Shown piece by piece: positions 39,180-48,657 of a stretch of 64,000 nucleotides of DNA. The stretch covers positions 1,116,001 to 1,180,000 of the forward strand of contig NZ_CP031223.1 of the NCBI RefSeq assembly GCF_008973485.1, written 5' to 3'. The translations under genes and the position numbers were made by a program. The notes below the pieces were generated by a model. That model made no database searches. It saw nothing but the letters and a program-made list of their open reading frames with translations, and was not told where the DNA came from. Origin of the DNA: Psychrobacillus glaciei (GTDB lineage: Bacteria; Bacillota; Bacilli; Bacillales_A; Planococcaceae). The first letter of the stretch is position 1. Each line of letters starts with the position of its first letter.

Positions 39180-39574
39180 ATTTTTTCCTCCTCATGATTC
39201 ATTTCATTGACCATGTGGTTTGCAGTAAGTTCAAGTCTTCTATAAAAATCACGGCGGAATTTGCCTTCAAGACCTACTTTATCCATCGCATCACTCATGC
39301 AAGCAAGCCATGCTTCGGCGCGCTGTGGAGTAATCGGAAATGGGTTATGGCGCATCTTCATCATTGGATGTCCGTGTTCTTCTGTATATAAATTAGGTCC
39401 CCCTAAATATTGAGTTAAAAATTGTTTTTGCTTTCGTGCTGTTTCCGTTAAATCATCTGGAAAGATTGGCTTAAGCTTAGGGTGGTTTGCTACATTTCCA
39501 TAAAATGTATCGACTAACTGTGATAATTTATCTGCACCGATTTCATCGTAAGGAAGTTTTGGGTTTTCTGTCAT
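39176..39574 (-). CDS. yjbI: Group II truncated haemoglobin (YjbI)
   Basis: This 132-residue truncated globin of the trHbO type has FYGNVANHPKLKPIFPDDL, YLGGPNLYTEEHGHPMMKMR and the proximal histidine in MRHNPFPI; the distal-site Tyr and Trp positions appear present (QFLTQYLGG, AEAWLACM). It binds haem and O2 or NO. As the first gene of the yjbI-spxH operon, its job is linked to oxidative-stress signalling. Confidence 0.93.
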   Translation of the reverse strand: MTENPKLPYDEIGADKLSQLVDTFYGNVANHPKLKPIFPDDLTETARKQKQFLTQYLGGPNLYTEEHGHPMMKMRHNPFPITPQRAEAWLACMSDAMDKVGLEGKFRRDFYRRLELTANHMVNEMNHEEEKM

Positions 39575-39662
39575 TTTCGTTACTCCTTTGCTTTGCTCTA
39601 TTTACATTCTATCAATCAGCTACAAATATCTCAAACAATTAGACTGTATTCAATTTTAGAGT

Positions 39663-39694
39663 CAAAAAAACGACCAATAGTAATGGTCGTTTTC
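39663..39694 (-). terminator. Terminator after yjbJ-like gene
   Basis: AAAAACGACCA / TGGTCGTTTT, T-rich on the minus strand. Confidence 0.8.
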
Positions 39695-39697
39695 TCC

Positions 39698-40345
39698 CTA
39701 TGCGTTAAAATAATTCATGACTTTATTCACATAGTTTTGGGTTTCTTTATAAGGGGGAATGCCGTCATGCTTTTTTACGGCTCCAGGTCCAGCGTTGTAA
39801 GCAGCAAGCGCTGTTTCAACATTTCCATTGAATTGGTTGAGCATTTGGCGTAAATATTTTGCGCCGCCCATAATATTTTCTTCTGGATCAAACAGATTAT
39901 TAACCCCTAAATATTTTGCTGTTCCAGGCATTAATTGCATCAATCCGGAGGCACCTGCTGTACTAACAGCAGAAGCATCAAAGTCAGATTCTTGCTTAAT
40001 AACCGATGATATAAGTTTTTCTGGGATATTAAATTTTGCTGCTGCACGTTGTATTATATCATCATAATTAGTTGGTGAAGAACTAGTTGATGTATAAGAT
40101 GAAAGAGAGCTTATTAACCGTTCATTTTGAAATGAACTATTAGGTGGAATAAATACGGAAGCGTTTCCGTTGTAATAGAGAGAGGATTCCTTATTGGAAG
40201 AGGTATCACTGTCACTATTTTGAAGAACCTCTCCAAGTAACTCTGAAAACAAGGAAGAACCGTTTGAACTTTGGGAACTTTGAACTGCTCCTAAAGATTG
40301 CATTGCATTTATCTCCATTAATGTTTTTAATGATTGAATATCCAC
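39698..40345 (-). CDS. yjbJ: Lytic transglycosylase (SLT domain, YjbJ-like)
   Basis: This 215-residue protein has a Ser/Asn-rich N-terminal half and a C-terminal SLT domain: the catalytic glutamate in SSVIKQESDFDASAVS, then GASGLMQLMPGTAKYLGV and AALAAYNAGPGAVKKH. It would cleave peptidoglycan glycan strands. No signal peptide is visible at the annotated GTG start, so export is unclear. It keeps the B. subtilis neighbourhood between yjbI and yjbK. Confidence 0.88.
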   Translation of the reverse strand: MDIQSLKTLMEINAMQSLGAVQSSQSSNGSSLFSELLGEVLQNSDSDTSSNKESSLYYNGNASVFIPPNSSFQNERLISSLSSYTSTSSSPTNYDDIIQRAAAKFNIPEKLISSVIKQESDFDASAVSTAGASGLMQLMPGTAKYLGVNNLFDPEENIMGGAKYLRQMLNQFNGNVETALAAYNAGPGAVKKHDGIPPYKETQNYVNKVMNYFNA

Positions 40346-40351
40346 AAGGTA

Positions 40352-40927
40352 TCAACCTTTCAATGAATTTTTATAGTTTACTAGTCGTGCAATCTTTTTA
40401 TTGGCATGTCGAACAGGAATATGAAGCGTTTTTAATAAATGAATAAACACTTTTTGCCCATTCTCGACATCTTTACTCTCATATTCTAGCTCAAAATCCT
40501 CCGTTTGGCTATAAATGGAATGGTCAAAGAATAAGATGCCATTTTCATAATTTAATTGTGCGCGATGTGTTTGAATGCTCCCAAAACATTCAAGTGGTTC
40601 TTCCTTTTTTATTTGCTCGAGAAACGGTACAGTTGGAAATTGTAAGTTAGTCAGAATGGCATCCTTTTCTACATTGGATAATAATTGTGTTGTTTCAATC
40701 ATAATATGCTCTTGTTCCGGAACTTTCAGCGTCAATTCGTTTCTAGATGGCAATACACGTAATCGGAAGCCCATATTCTTTTCTTTAAAGTAGTGACCGG
40801 GTGTATCAAAATAATAGTTTGTTTGTGTTTGAAAATCGGAAGGTTTTATTTCAAAATAGGTTACGAGCTGTTGAAATTCATCCTTTGTCAGCAAATTCTT
40901 AAATTCAATCTCTTTTTCGGTATGCAT
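40352..40927 (-). CDS. yjbK: CYTH-domain triphosphatase (YjbK-like)
   Basis: This 191-residue CYTH protein starts with the hallmark ExExK (EKEIEFKN). It has FDTPGHYFKEKNMGFRLRV, LTLKVPEQEH and a FELEYESKD acidic strand lining the tunnel. Family members hydrolyse triphosphates such as inorganic triphosphate. ATG 40927 has AAAGG ten bases before it; upstream in-frame codons lack a ribosome site. Confidence 0.9.
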   Translation of the reverse strand: MHTEKEIEFKNLLTKDEFQQLVTYFEIKPSDFQTQTNYYFDTPGHYFKEKNMGFRLRVLPSRNELTLKVPEQEHIMIETTQLLSNVEKDAILTNLQFPTVPFLEQIKKEEPLECFGSIQTHRAQLNYENGILFFDHSIYSQTEDFELEYESKDVENGQKVFIHLLKTLHIPVRHANKKIARLVNYKNSLKG

Positions 40928-41025
40928 TAATTCACGACCTTTCATATTATTTCTATTATAGACCGTTTGCAATGGGATTCAATATGTTAAAATAGTGGGA
41001 GAATGGACAGAAAGGAAAGATATAT

Positions 41026-41409
41026 TTGCCTATTACATATAATGTGCACAGTGGCGTGCAATTAGAGAATGATATTCGATTTACACTTGATGAAAACCAA
41101 ATGATAGAAAATATACTAGCTGGAGGACAAATGATAACAGATTCAGATACTTTATCTTTTATCTACCTATTAGAAGATGAAACAGGTTATCATTATTTAA
41201 AGTTCGGACAAGATGTGTGGCCAATGCTAGTAAGTACACTAAAAGCAACAGATGATCCAACGCTTCAATTTGGAGAGGCAGTGTTGACTTTGCATAAGTT
41301 TAGAGAAGAACTTGAAATGCTTATTTTCAATATTGAAGGAAATGATAACTACGGTGCTGAATTTTCACAAGCAGTAGAAAATGCATTTGAAGAGTTTCTA
41401 AAAGCATAG
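41026..41409 (+). CDS. yjbL: YjbL-like conserved hypothetical protein
   Basis: This 127-residue acidic, soluble protein of unknown function is named from position (between yjbK and yjbM) and size. TTG 41026 follows AAAGGAAAG. It has no catalytic motif, membrane segment or cysteine cluster that I can see. It is 29 bp ahead of the (p)ppGpp synthetase and probably in the same operon. Confidence 0.65.
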   Translation: MPITYNVHSGVQLENDIRFTLDENQMIENILAGGQMITDSDTLSFIYLLEDETGYHYLKFGQDVWPMLVSTLKATDDPTLQFGEAVLTLHKFREELEMLIFNIEGNDNYGAEFSQAVENAFEEFLKA

Positions 41410-41438
41410 AAAAGTCGTGTGAAAGGGAGGTGTCGCTT

Positions 41439-42116
41439 ATGGGGCAATGGGAACGTTTTTTAGAGCCGTACAAGCAAGCAGTTTCTGAGTTGAAAATAAA
41501 GCTTAAAGGAATGCGCACACAATTCGAAATTGAAAATACTAATTCTCCAATTGAATTTGTTACAGGTAGAGTAAAACCATTAGCGAGTATTTATGACAAA
41601 TCACTTGGAAAAGGAATTGTATTCGAACCTTCTGATACATTGGCGAAAGAAATTCCAGATATTGCGGGCCTACGAATGATGTGTCAATTCGTCGATGATA
41701 TCGAAACAGTCGTGGAAATGCTTCGTGCGAGAAAAGATTTAACAGTCGTTGAAGAGCGAGATTATATTTCCAATAAAAAGCAAAGTGGATATAGATCTTA
41801 TCACATGATAATTGAATATCCGGTTCAAACAATACATGGTGAGATAAATATATTAGCTGAAATACAAATTCGGACGCTTGCTATGAATTTTTGGGCCTCA
41901 ATCGAGCATTCATTGAATTATAAATATAAAGGTCTTTTCCCAGAAGAAATTAAAAAAAGATTGCAATTTGCGGCAGAAGCAGCATTTCGTTTAGATGAAG
42001 AAATGTCGTTAATACGAGGAGAAATACAAGAAGCTCAAAAATACTTTAGTGCAAACAAAGAATTATCCACTCCAAGGATACATGAAAGCAAAACGGAAGA
42101 GAGGCGCGAACTTTGA
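41439..42116 (+). CDS. sasB: Small alarmone synthetase (YjbM/SasB type)
   Basis: This 225-residue synthetase-only RelA/SpoT-family enzyme makes (p)ppGpp without a hydrolase domain. Seen: [25 protein letters not shown] (catalytic RelA/SpoT core), [14 protein letters not shown] and [23 protein letters not shown] 41439 follows GGGAGGTG. Its stop overlaps the NAD kinase start by four bases, giving tight coupling of the alarmone and NADP genes as in B. subtilis. Confidence 0.93.
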   Translation: MGQWERFLEPYKQAVSELKIKLKGMRTQFEIENTNSPIEFVTGRVKPLASIYDKSLGKGIVFEPSDTLAKEIPDIAGLRMMCQFVDDIETVVEMLRARKDLTVVEERDYISNKKQSGYRSYHMIIEYPVQTIHGEINILAEIQIRTLAMNFWASIEHSLNYKYKGLFPEEIKKRLQFAAEAAFRLDEEMSLIRGEIQEAQKYFSANKELSTPRIHESKTEERREL

Positions 42117-42919
42117 AATTTTTCATACAGTCTCGAAATGATGATCTATCGAACAAGTTAATGCAAAATGCCAAAGCATATTTAGTGGATTTTGGTCTCG
42201 TTTTAGATGAAGAAAATCCGGATATCGTCTTATCCATTGGTGGAGACGGAACATTGTTACATGCTTTTCATAAGTATAAGCATTTAACAGCATCTGTTGC
42301 ATTTGTTGGTATTCATACTGGTCATTTAGGTTTTTATGCGGACTGGAAACCAGAGGAGATAGAGAAACTAGTCATTAGTCTTGCAAAAAAAGAATTTGAA
42401 GTGATTGAATATCCACTACTTGAGGTGACGATTAATTACCGTCATGGGGAAGACAGTTCCGTTTATCTTGCAGTAAATGAGTCTACAGTTAAGTCTCCGG
42501 ATGTCACTTTAGTGATGGATGTAGAGCTGAACGGTAGTCATTTCGAACGTTTTAGAGGAGATGGACTATGCATGTCCACACCATCTGGAAGTACTGCATA
42601 TAATAAAGCATTGGGCGGGGCTATTGTTCATCCATCACTAGAAGCAATGCAACTAGCCGAAATTGCTTCCATAAATAATCGGGTGTTCCGTACAGTTGGG
42701 TCTCCTCTGGTTTTACCTAAGCATCATTCTTGTTTATTGAAACCAGTAAAAGGTCCCGATTTCATGGTAACGGTGGACCATTTACAATTACTGCATAAAG
42801 ACGTTCAGTCCATTATGTACAGAGTTTCAAATGAAAAAATACGTTTCGCTCGTTTTAGAGCATTTCCATTTTGGACAAGAGTACATGATTCATTTATAGA
42901 TAGTGATCTTGAAAAATGA
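42113..42919 (+). CDS. ppnK: NAD kinase
   Basis: This 268-residue NAD kinase makes NADP from NAD. It has the GGDGT motif ([16 protein letters not shown]), the conserved NEST-type VNESTVKS, and [23 protein letters not shown] 42113 lies inside the sasB stop overlap (TTGA). The stop overlaps the next start (ATGA). Confidence 0.95.
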   Translation: MKFFIQSRNDDLSNKLMQNAKAYLVDFGLVLDEENPDIVLSIGGDGTLLHAFHKYKHLTASVAFVGIHTGHLGFYADWKPEEIEKLVISLAKKEFEVIEYPLLEVTINYRHGEDSSVYLAVNESTVKSPDVTLVMDVELNGSHFERFRGDGLCMSTPSGSTAYNKALGGAIVHPSLEAMQLAEIASINNRVFRTVGSPLVLPKHHSCLLKPVKGPDFMVTVDHLQLLHKDVQSIMYRVSNEKIRFARFRAFPFWTRVHDSFIDSDLEK

Positions 42920-43815
42920 AAAATAACCCAATAACTTTATCTTTCGAAGTGAAAGAAAAAAACTGTTTGTTGAGAGATGCCATCACACAATATGGTATTT
43001 CTAAAAGGGCATTAACAAGTATCAAGTTTGAAGGCGGTAAAATTCTTGTCAACGGAGAAGAAAAAACAGTTCGACATATATTAGAAATTGGTGACGTCGT
43101 AACAATTGTTTTTCCAAATGAGAAGAAAAGTGAAGGATTGATCGCGGAAAAAGAAGAATTCCCGATTCTATTTGAAGATGACCATCTATTAATACTTGTG
43201 AAAAAAGCTGGAATAAGTACAATCCCATCTAGGGAGCATCCACAGGGTACAATTGCAAATTATGTAGCTGGTTATTTGAAGGAAAGTGGATTAACTTCTA
43301 CCGTTCATATAGTGACGAGATTAGATAAAGATACTTCTGGTATTATTTGTATTGCTAAACATCGTCATGCACATCATTTACTAAGTGAGATGCAAAAAAA
43401 ACGTGCTATTTTTCGAACATATGAAGCTATTGTTCATGGTCATGTGAAAGAAGATCAGCTGACAATAGATGCACCTATTGGTCGTAAAGACGGTAGTATC
43501 ATTGAACGAGTGATTTCATCTGATGGAAAAAATGCAAAAACAACAGTCGAAGTTGTTAAACGGTTTACTGTTCAAGGAGAAAATATATCACATGTCAGGT
43601 TAAAGCTACATACAGGGCGGACGCATCAAATACGTGTGCATATGATGTCAATTGGACACCCATTAATAGGAGACGATTTGTACGGAGGTTCCCGTTTTTT
43701 GATTAATCGACAAGCTCTTCATGCGAAGGAATTAGGTTTTATTCATCCTTTTACAAATAAAGTTATTCAGATTCAAGCAGTTTTTCCACAAGATATGGTT
43801 GATATACTAGTATAA
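42916..43815 (+). CDS. yjbO: RluA/RluD-family pseudouridine synthase (YjbO-like)
   Basis: This 299-residue pseudouridine synthase has an N-terminal S4-like RNA-binding segment ([20 protein letters not shown]) and a catalytic domain containing [11 protein letters not shown] with the active-site Asp. Later [20 protein letters not shown] and [11 protein letters not shown] are canonical. It probably modifies rRNA or tRNA; the exact uridine is unknown. It is coupled to ppnK by an ATGA overlap. Confidence 0.92.
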   Translation: MKNNPITLSFEVKEKNCLLRDAITQYGISKRALTSIKFEGGKILVNGEEKTVRHILEIGDVVTIVFPNEKKSEGLIAEKEEFPILFEDDHLLILVKKAGISTIPSREHPQGTIANYVAGYLKESGLTSTVHIVTRLDKDTSGIICIAKHRHAHHLLSEMQKKRAIFRTYEAIVHGHVKEDQLTIDAPIGRKDGSIIERVISSDGKNAKTTVEVVKRFTVQGENISHVRLKLHTGRTHQIRVHMMSIGHPLIGDDLYGGSRFLINRQALHAKELGFIHPFTNKVIQIQAVFPQDMVDILV

Positions 43816-43865
43816 TACCCTACTAATTAGAACCTGAATTCAGGGAATATTAGTAGGGTTTTTAT
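43815..43865 (+). terminator. Terminator of the yjbL-yjbO operon
   Basis: ACCCTACTAAT / ATTAGTAGGGTTTTT with a longer imperfect loop. Confidence 0.85.
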
Positions 43866-43904
43866 TTGAATTTCTTGTGGAATAATAATAGGAGAATTTT
43901 TACA

Positions 43905-44402
43905 AGTAGCGCTTAAAGGGTGCTAAAGTTTATCTTAAGCTACAGGCTGACGCTTTCGTTGGGGTGGGCGATGAGCCATTACCACCGCCTACCTCTTCAA
44001 TCAACGATGTAAATAAGAAAGGCAATATGTTAGGTCGAAATAATGAACTGTTGCTTAGAAAGAGCGTTTAGACGGAGTTGGTGGAACCTAGAAAGAAATA
44101 GGTAGCATCTATTGATAAAGAAGTGCTGAGCGGACGAGATTGACTCTTCGTACGCTTTTAAATGAGTAGGACAGTATCAACTCTTTCATTAAGCAAACCG
44201 AATGCACCTTGTCTCTACATATTCCAAGAGGAAGACGGACAAACATCTGCCACAAGATTACCGAAAAAAAGGCTCGTGAAGTGACGCAGTCTCTTCACGA
44301 GCCAGATTCCAACGGGAATAGTGTAGCCAATGTTTCGTCCAAAGCACTCTAGAAATAGTACAGACAAGATGCACTTAAAGAAAGCTAGTATTTTTCTTAA
44401 GG
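43905..44402 (+). repeat. Dispersed intergenic repeat, copy R5
   Basis: This is a complete two-module copy between yjbO and mgtE. The GC-rich module (from about 43935) is shortened: GGCTGACGCTTTCGTTGGGG, then ATGAGCCATTACCACCGCCT. The linker TAGACGGAGTTGGTGGAACC leads into the hairpin module with the variant hairpin at 44271-44303 (arms GGCTCGTGAAG and CTTCACGAGCC) and ATGTTTCGTCCAAAGCACTC. It ends only about 60 bp before the mgtE start. Confidence 0.9.
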
Positions 44403-44464
44403 TTGCTTAATCGCTTTAAACCCCATACAATATATAAGGATAACCGCGGAAAGGAGTGAGAAAT

Positions 44465-45832
44465 GTGAAAGAAGAGATGAACCAGCTGCAATTAGAAGAG
44501 TCGAACTTAATTACGTTTTTAACCAATGATTTAATGGAAGAATTTAGAGATGAATTTATGCAGCTTCACCCATATGACCAATCGTTATTTTTTGAAAAGG
44601 TGGAGCCAGATATACGAAAGAAAATCTTTCACTACCTCTCTCCTAAGGAAATGGCGGAAATATTTGAAGCGACAAAGTTTGATGAAGAGCATTATGAGTA
44701 TTATTTAAAAGAAATGGATACAACATACGCTGCTGATATGCTCTCTTATATGTATGCGGATAATGCAGTGGACGTATTAAACGAATTAGGAAAAGACCAA
44801 GTAGCTAGTTATTTAAGTATAATGGACGAGGAATCTGCTCAAGAAATAAAAGACCTTCTCCATTATAAAGAATACACTGCTGGTTCTATCATGACGACAG
44901 AATATGTAGCAATTCCAGAAACTTCAACTTGTCGTTCTGCAATGACCATTTTACGAAAAGAAGCACCTAATGCAGAGACAATTTATTATTTATTTGTTGT
45001 AAATGAAACCCATCAGCTAACAGGCGTTATTTCATTGCGTGACTTAATCATTGCTGATGAAGACACACTTATTAAAGAGATTATGAATGAACGTGTTGTA
45101 AGTGTATTAGTTAGTGAAGATCAAGAAGAAGTAGCTCGCACGATAAAAGATTACAATTTCCTTGCAGTACCAGTTGTTGATTTTGAACAGCATCTTCTCG
45201 GCATTGTAACGGTAGATGATATTATCGATGTTTTAGATGAAGAAGCATCCGATGATTACTCTAAACTTGCTGGGGTTTCTGACATGGATACATTTGATAA
45301 AAGTCCTTTTCAAGCAGCTAAGAAGAGACTACCTTGGCTTGTAATTCTATTATTTTTAGGAATGATGACTGCAAATCTAATGAGTATTTTTACAGAAACA
45401 TTATCGAAAGTAGCATTGCTTGCCGTTTTTATTCCTTTAATATCAGGGACAGCTGGTAATAGTGGAACACAGTCATTAGCAGTAGCTATTAGAGGAATTG
45501 CAACTGGTGATATTGAAGAGGAAAGTAAGATGAAATTATTATTACGTGAAGCAGGAACAGGACTAATAACTGGCCTATTATGTGCAATACTAGTAGTAGG
45601 AATCGTTTTCTTTTGGCAACATAACTTGGTAATTGGTTTGTTAGTTGGAGCAGCATTACTTGGTTCAATTTTTGTTGCAACAATTGGAGGATCATTTATT
45701 CCATTATTAATACACCGTATGAAAATCGATCCAGCTGTCGCATCAGGTCCTTTTATTACGACTATCAATGATGTTATTAGTATTTTAATCTATCTTGGAC
45801 TTGCGACGTTATTTATCTCTTCTATATCATGA
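44465..45832 (+). CDS. mgtE: Magnesium transporter MgtE
   Basis: This 455-residue Mg2+ channel/transporter has an N-terminal superhelical domain (about residues 1-130), two CBS domains (AGSIMTTEYVAIPETSTCRS and VVSVLVSEDQEEVARTIKDY), a connecting helix (AAKKRLPWLVILL) and five transmembrane helices with PLISGTAGNSGTQSLAVAIR, the family pore signature. GTG 44465 follows AAAGGAG. I see no M-box magnesium riboswitch upstream, where repeat R5 lies instead. Confidence 0.94.
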   Translation: MKEEMNQLQLEESNLITFLTNDLMEEFRDEFMQLHPYDQSLFFEKVEPDIRKKIFHYLSPKEMAEIFEATKFDEEHYEYYLKEMDTTYAADMLSYMYADNAVDVLNELGKDQVASYLSIMDEESAQEIKDLLHYKEYTAGSIMTTEYVAIPETSTCRSAMTILRKEAPNAETIYYLFVVNETHQLTGVISLRDLIIADEDTLIKEIMNERVVSVLVSEDQEEVARTIKDYNFLAVPVVDFEQHLLGIVTVDDIIDVLDEEASDDYSKLAGVSDMDTFDKSPFQAAKKRLPWLVILLFLGMMTANLMSIFTETLSKVALLAVFIPLISGTAGNSGTQSLAVAIRGIATGDIEEESKMKLLLREAGTGLITGLLCAILVVGIVFFWQHNLVIGLLVGAALLGSIFVATIGGSFIPLLIHRMKIDPAVASGPFITTINDVISILIYLGLATLFISSIS

Positions 45833-45892
45833 ATAGCCGTTTTTCACACTTTCAACTTTAGGTGCATAAAGTAAAGGAAAAAGGATGTGTCT

Positions 45893-46297
45893 GTGAATTC
45901 TTTCAATGATCCTTTACTTTATATAAAAGGCCCACCTGTTTTTCATTTATATCCGATAGGCTCTATCATACAGATGAAAACAGAGATGGAAATGGAAGTA
46001 CCGATGGATGTACCAAAGAAAGTGCAAGACGAAAGTACCTCGATATATGAAATACGTACCAGTATGTCTAAGAAAACTCTTGCAATTTTAGAAAAGTTGA
46101 CGTTTCTAGCAAAACCATTTCAACGAAGAGCATATCGTCCACTTGTTTTTTATGTGACAGGTGGCGTGTATCTTCAAGGAGAAGTAGAGAAAGTGGATGA
46201 TGAGTTTGTCACTTTTTTGGTTGGATCTGAAGAAACCATTACGTATCGGGTAGACCAAGTGGAAAAAATAGTTTGGCGTGGAACCGAAATGAAATGA
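45893..46297 (+). CDS. CotO-like spore coat protein
   Basis: This 134-residue protein begins NSFNDPLLYIKGPPVFHLYP, resembling the PLLYI-Q-P opening of CotO, has a charged middle, and ends in a beta-rich domain (RPLVFYVTGGVYLQGEVEKV, then FVTFLVGSEETITYRV). The adjacent Cys-rich coat gene supports a morphogenetic spore-coat role as for CotO. GTG 45893 is picked by spacing from AAAGG; a GTG two codons earlier is possible. The family call is moderate. Confidence 0.6.
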   Translation: MNSFNDPLLYIKGPPVFHLYPIGSIIQMKTEMEMEVPMDVPKKVQDESTSIYEIRTSMSKKTLAILEKLTFLAKPFQRRAYRPLVFYVTGGVYLQGEVEKVDDEFVTFLVGSEETITYRVDQVEKIVWRGTEMK

Positions 46298-46298
46298 G

Positions 46299-46333
46299 TT
46301 AAAAAAACTATCCTGAGAAGGATAGTTTTTTTT
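46299..46333 (+). terminator. Terminator after cotO-like gene
   Basis: AAAAACTATCCT / AGGATAGTTTTTTTT. Confidence 0.9.
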
Positions 46334-46339
46334 GAGAAG

Positions 46340-46995
46340 ATAAGAAAGTATATGGATTATCGTCTTGCGAAACCAAGGTTTCTAGTACTTTAAAGTATTA
46401 AATAATACCACGGGTATCCGTTTCACCGCATTCGCATTTGTGATAGCTCATCTGTCTCACTCATGAGGCCACTGAAAAAGTCCAATTTTCCCGAAAATGA
46501 AAATTTCATAAAACTTCATTCCCAAAAAAGTACTATTTTTAGCAACTAAAGTGCGGGTAAGAATTTTCAGTATTTTCAAATTTAAATATTTAGTCACTTT
46601 TTCAGTGGACTCTCACTCATCCTGCTGGAGTCGTCACCTTTCACTACGATCAACAGTGCAATTAAGAGAGATAATATACGTGGAAGAAATAACGATCCAA
46701 TATTCTCAGATTTTTATTAATAAGGCAAGTGGAAGCTGAAAAAATAGATAAAATCCATGAATAAAGAAGTGCTGATTGGACGAAATTGACTCTTCGTCTG
46801 CTTTTAAAAGAATAGGAAAGGATTTAATCTCTCCTTATTCAAACCTTATGTACCTTGTCTTTACACATTTTAAGAGGGCGACGGACAAACATCCGCCACA
46901 AGATTACCGAAAAAAGTGTAAACGATGTTTCGTCCGAAGTACTCTGGAAATAGTAAAGACTAGATGCACTTAAAGGACGCTAGCATTTTTCTTGA
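46340..46995 (+). repeat. Dispersed intergenic repeat, copy R6 (carries a MITE, lacks the long hairpin)
   Basis: This lies between the convergent cotO-like and cotY/Z genes. The GC-rich module is split by a 148-bp insertion (separate entry). The hairpin module follows (GGACGAAATTGACTCTTCGT, AAGAGGGCGACGGACAAACA), but after CCGAAAAAAGTG it jumps directly to ACGATGTTTCGTCCGAAG, so the long hairpin is absent. Confidence 0.88.
46465..46612 (+). mobile_element. MITE-like element M1 (148 bp)
   Basis: The ends are 17-bp inverted repeats GAGGCCACTGAAAAAGT and its complement (one mismatch). It is flanked by the 8-bp direct repeat TCACTCAT (46457-46464 and 46613-46620). There is no transposase frame, so it is presumably mobilised in trans. 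It is related to the element at 55213-55402 but in reverse orientation and lacking about 42 bp of the interior. Confidence 0.88.
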
Positions 46996-47107
46996 AATTG
47001 GACATATGTATATGATTCTTCACTCAAAACATCCGGATTGTCATCACTTTTTAACACAAATTTCAATGTAAGCATGGTGCTTGTGTTTATCTTATAAGAA
47101 TGCACAG

Positions 47108-47141
47108 TAAAACCGTCCGGGACATTCCCGAACGGAGTAGA
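47108..47141 (-). terminator. Terminator after cotY/Z gene
   Basis: The stem CCGTTCGGGA / TCCCGGACGG with TTTT on the minus strand lies 20 bases beyond the stop. Confidence 0.7.
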
Positions 47142-47158
47142 CACTGCAGGGGAAACGA

Positions 47159-47677
47159 TTAGTCACATACATCTAAAAATACGTCTGCTACACATTCAAT
47201 TGCACAGAAACAGTTAAGGTCGACAGTGATACAGCTACCTGTTAATGCAAAATTTCGTACATCACAAAGTTTTCTTAAATTTAATTTAGTTCCATCGACA
47301 TTCAATAAATCGACTTCACGTCTTTCACTATTCAGTGGTTCAAGAACACGTAGAGTTGCACAGCAGCTATCAAAAATATCCTCTACTCGGAAAAAGACTG
47401 AAATACAATCGTGATCACAAATATCTCTGTCACGGAAAAACGCTTTAAAAGGAGTACCATCTTCAGTTAGTAGCATAAAAACACGGGTGTCCGCTTGGTG
47501 ACGACGAGCAGGGCTAACAAGACCTCCAAGAGGCTCTAAAAAACAATTTGTTGGACAAAAATCACAATCATTTGTTACCGCTTGATCTTGAATATCTTTA
47601 ATTGCACGAACTACATCGCAAACACAGCGACGTTTTCCGCTTACTTCTGTCACGTCTTCAATTCTTCCACATCCCAT
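47159..47677 (-). CDS. Cys-rich spore coat/exosporium protein, CotY/CotZ/ExsY family
   Basis: This 172-residue protein with 16 cysteines has the CotY/CotZ/ExsY layout: MGCGR start, CVCDVVRAIKDIQDQAV, CDFCPTNCF, DICDHDC, DSCCATLRVL and a C-terminal SCITVDLNCFCAIECVAD. Such proteins self-assemble into crosslinked sheets in the spore crust or exosporium. GAGGAGGTG precedes ATG 47677. A good sigma-K promoter lies upstream, fitting mother-cell expression late in sporulation. Confidence 0.93.
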   Translation of the reverse strand: MGCGRIEDVTEVSGKRRCVCDVVRAIKDIQDQAVTNDCDFCPTNCFLEPLGGLVSPARRHQADTRVFMLLTEDGTPFKAFFRDRDICDHDCISVFFRVEDIFDSCCATLRVLEPLNSERREVDLLNVDGTKLNLRKLCDVRNFALTGSCITVDLNCFCAIECVADVFLDVCD

Positions 47678-47705
47678 TAATTTTCACCTCCTCTTTCTCT
47701 CTCTC

Positions 47706-47732
47706 TACTTTATGTAGGTTCTTCATTAAGGT
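47706..47732 (-). promoter_or_regulatory. Sigma-K-type promoter for cotY/Z
   Basis: On the minus strand: AC (47731-47732), 16 bp, then CATAAAGTA (47706-47714), matching the sigma-K pattern AC-N16/17-CATANNNTA. Confidence 0.75.
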
Positions 47733-47756
47733 AAGGGCAAATATCTCAATTGTTCT

Positions 47757-47786
47757 TGTATATTTCAATTTCCGTTGCTCATACTA
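47757..47786 (+). promoter_or_regulatory. Sigma-G-type promoter of the short spoVA operon
   Basis: TGTATA (47757-47762), 17 bp, CATACTA (47780-47786), 23 bp ahead of the lipoprotein ATG. The -10 is a full match to the sigma-F/G consensus and the -35 differs from TGAATA at one base. This predicts forespore expression. Confidence 0.78.
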
Positions 47787-47809
47787 ACTCGAAAAGGAGC
47801 AATTATCCG

Positions 47810-48202
47810 ATGAGAAAAATTATTTTGTTCTTCCTTTCAGTTCTTCTGTTAACTGCCTGTTCAAATAATGTTCAACAAGAAATATATCCTAAAAAGGATG
47901 TACCGGAAATTGAACAAGTTTTAAATGAGAATAAGTCTATCATTGGATACAAAAGTGTTACAGACAAAAATGACGTCATAGTAGCAATTGATATACGAAG
48001 AATGAGTAGATTTAACAAAGAAAAAATCGAAAAAAAAATAAAGAAGCAATTAGAAGAAAAATTACCGGGTAAAGATGTCCTTGTTACAGGTGATTTAAAA
48101 ATTAAATGGGAAATCGAAAAAATAATAAAAGAGGGCATGCAAACAGAGAAATTAATGAAATCAATCGATCAAATAAAATCATTATCAAAGGAAGCGACAT
48201 AA
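47810..48202 (+). CDS. Forespore lipoprotein leading a spoVA operon
   Basis: This 130-residue lipoprotein has signal MRKIILFFLSVLLLTAC with lipobox LTAC, then a short soluble domain rich in Lys and Glu (NKEKIEKKIKKQLEEKLPGK). It is similar in plan to YhcN/YlaJ-type sporulation lipoproteins that often precede spoVAC in secondary spoVA operons; the family link is inferred from position and size. AAAAGGAG fixes ATG 47810. Its stop overlaps the spoVAC start by one base. Confidence 0.72.
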   Translation: MRKIILFFLSVLLLTACSNNVQQEIYPKKDVPEIEQVLNENKSIIGYKSVTDKNDVIVAIDIRRMSRFNKEKIEKKIKKQLEEKLPGKDVLVTGDLKIKWEIEKIIKEGMQTEKLMKSIDQIKSLSKEAT

Positions 48203-48657
48203 TGGATCAAAAACAATTCGAGAAAATTGTAGATAAGCAGACACCAAAAGCCCCATTGCTTGCGAATATACTGAAAGCTTTTCTAGTGGGAGGAATAATT
48301 TGTACAATTGGACAACTTATCACTTTATTTTATATACGTTTTTTCCCATTTACCGAACGTACAGCCGCAAATCCTACTGTTGCGACAATGGTTTTCATTG
48401 CAATGATATTAACGGGGACAGGAATGTATAAGAAAATCTCTCAATTTGGTGGTGCTGGATCCGCCGTTCCTGTAACTGGATTTGGAAACGCGGTCATCTC
48501 CGCTTCCATCGAGCATAAATCGGAAGGCTACATATTAGGTATAGGAGGAAATATGTTCAAGCTAGCGGGTTCTGTAATTGTTTTTGGCGTCCTTTCCGCT
48601 TTTTTTGTTGCTTTAATAAAAACAATTTTAGTGAAAATGGGAGTGATCTCTTGGTAA
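48202..48657 (+). CDS. spoVAC: SpoVAC membrane protein
   Basis: This 151-residue protein has four hydrophobic segments and the SpoVAC signature FGGAGSAVPVTGFGNAVISA. SpoVAC is a mechanosensitive-type channel component moving dipicolinic acid across the spore inner membrane. ATG 48202 follows AAAGGAAGCG. Its end overlaps spoVAD by seven bases. Confidence 0.93.
   Translation: MDQKQFEKIVDKQTPKAPLLANILKAFLVGGIICTIGQLITLFYIRFFPFTERTAANPTVATMVFIAMILTGTGMYKKISQFGGAGSAVPVTGFGNAVISASIEHKSEGYILGIGGNMFKLAGSVIVFGVLSAFFVALIKTILVKMGVISW

Noticed and set aside
38974-39391. Plus-strand frames opposite spxH and yjbI
   Set aside because: Antisense shadows of genes with clear family motifs; no ribosome sites.
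44402-44464. M-box magnesium riboswitch before mgtE
   Set aside because: Only about 60 bp lie between repeat R5 and the start, with no recognisable M-box core.
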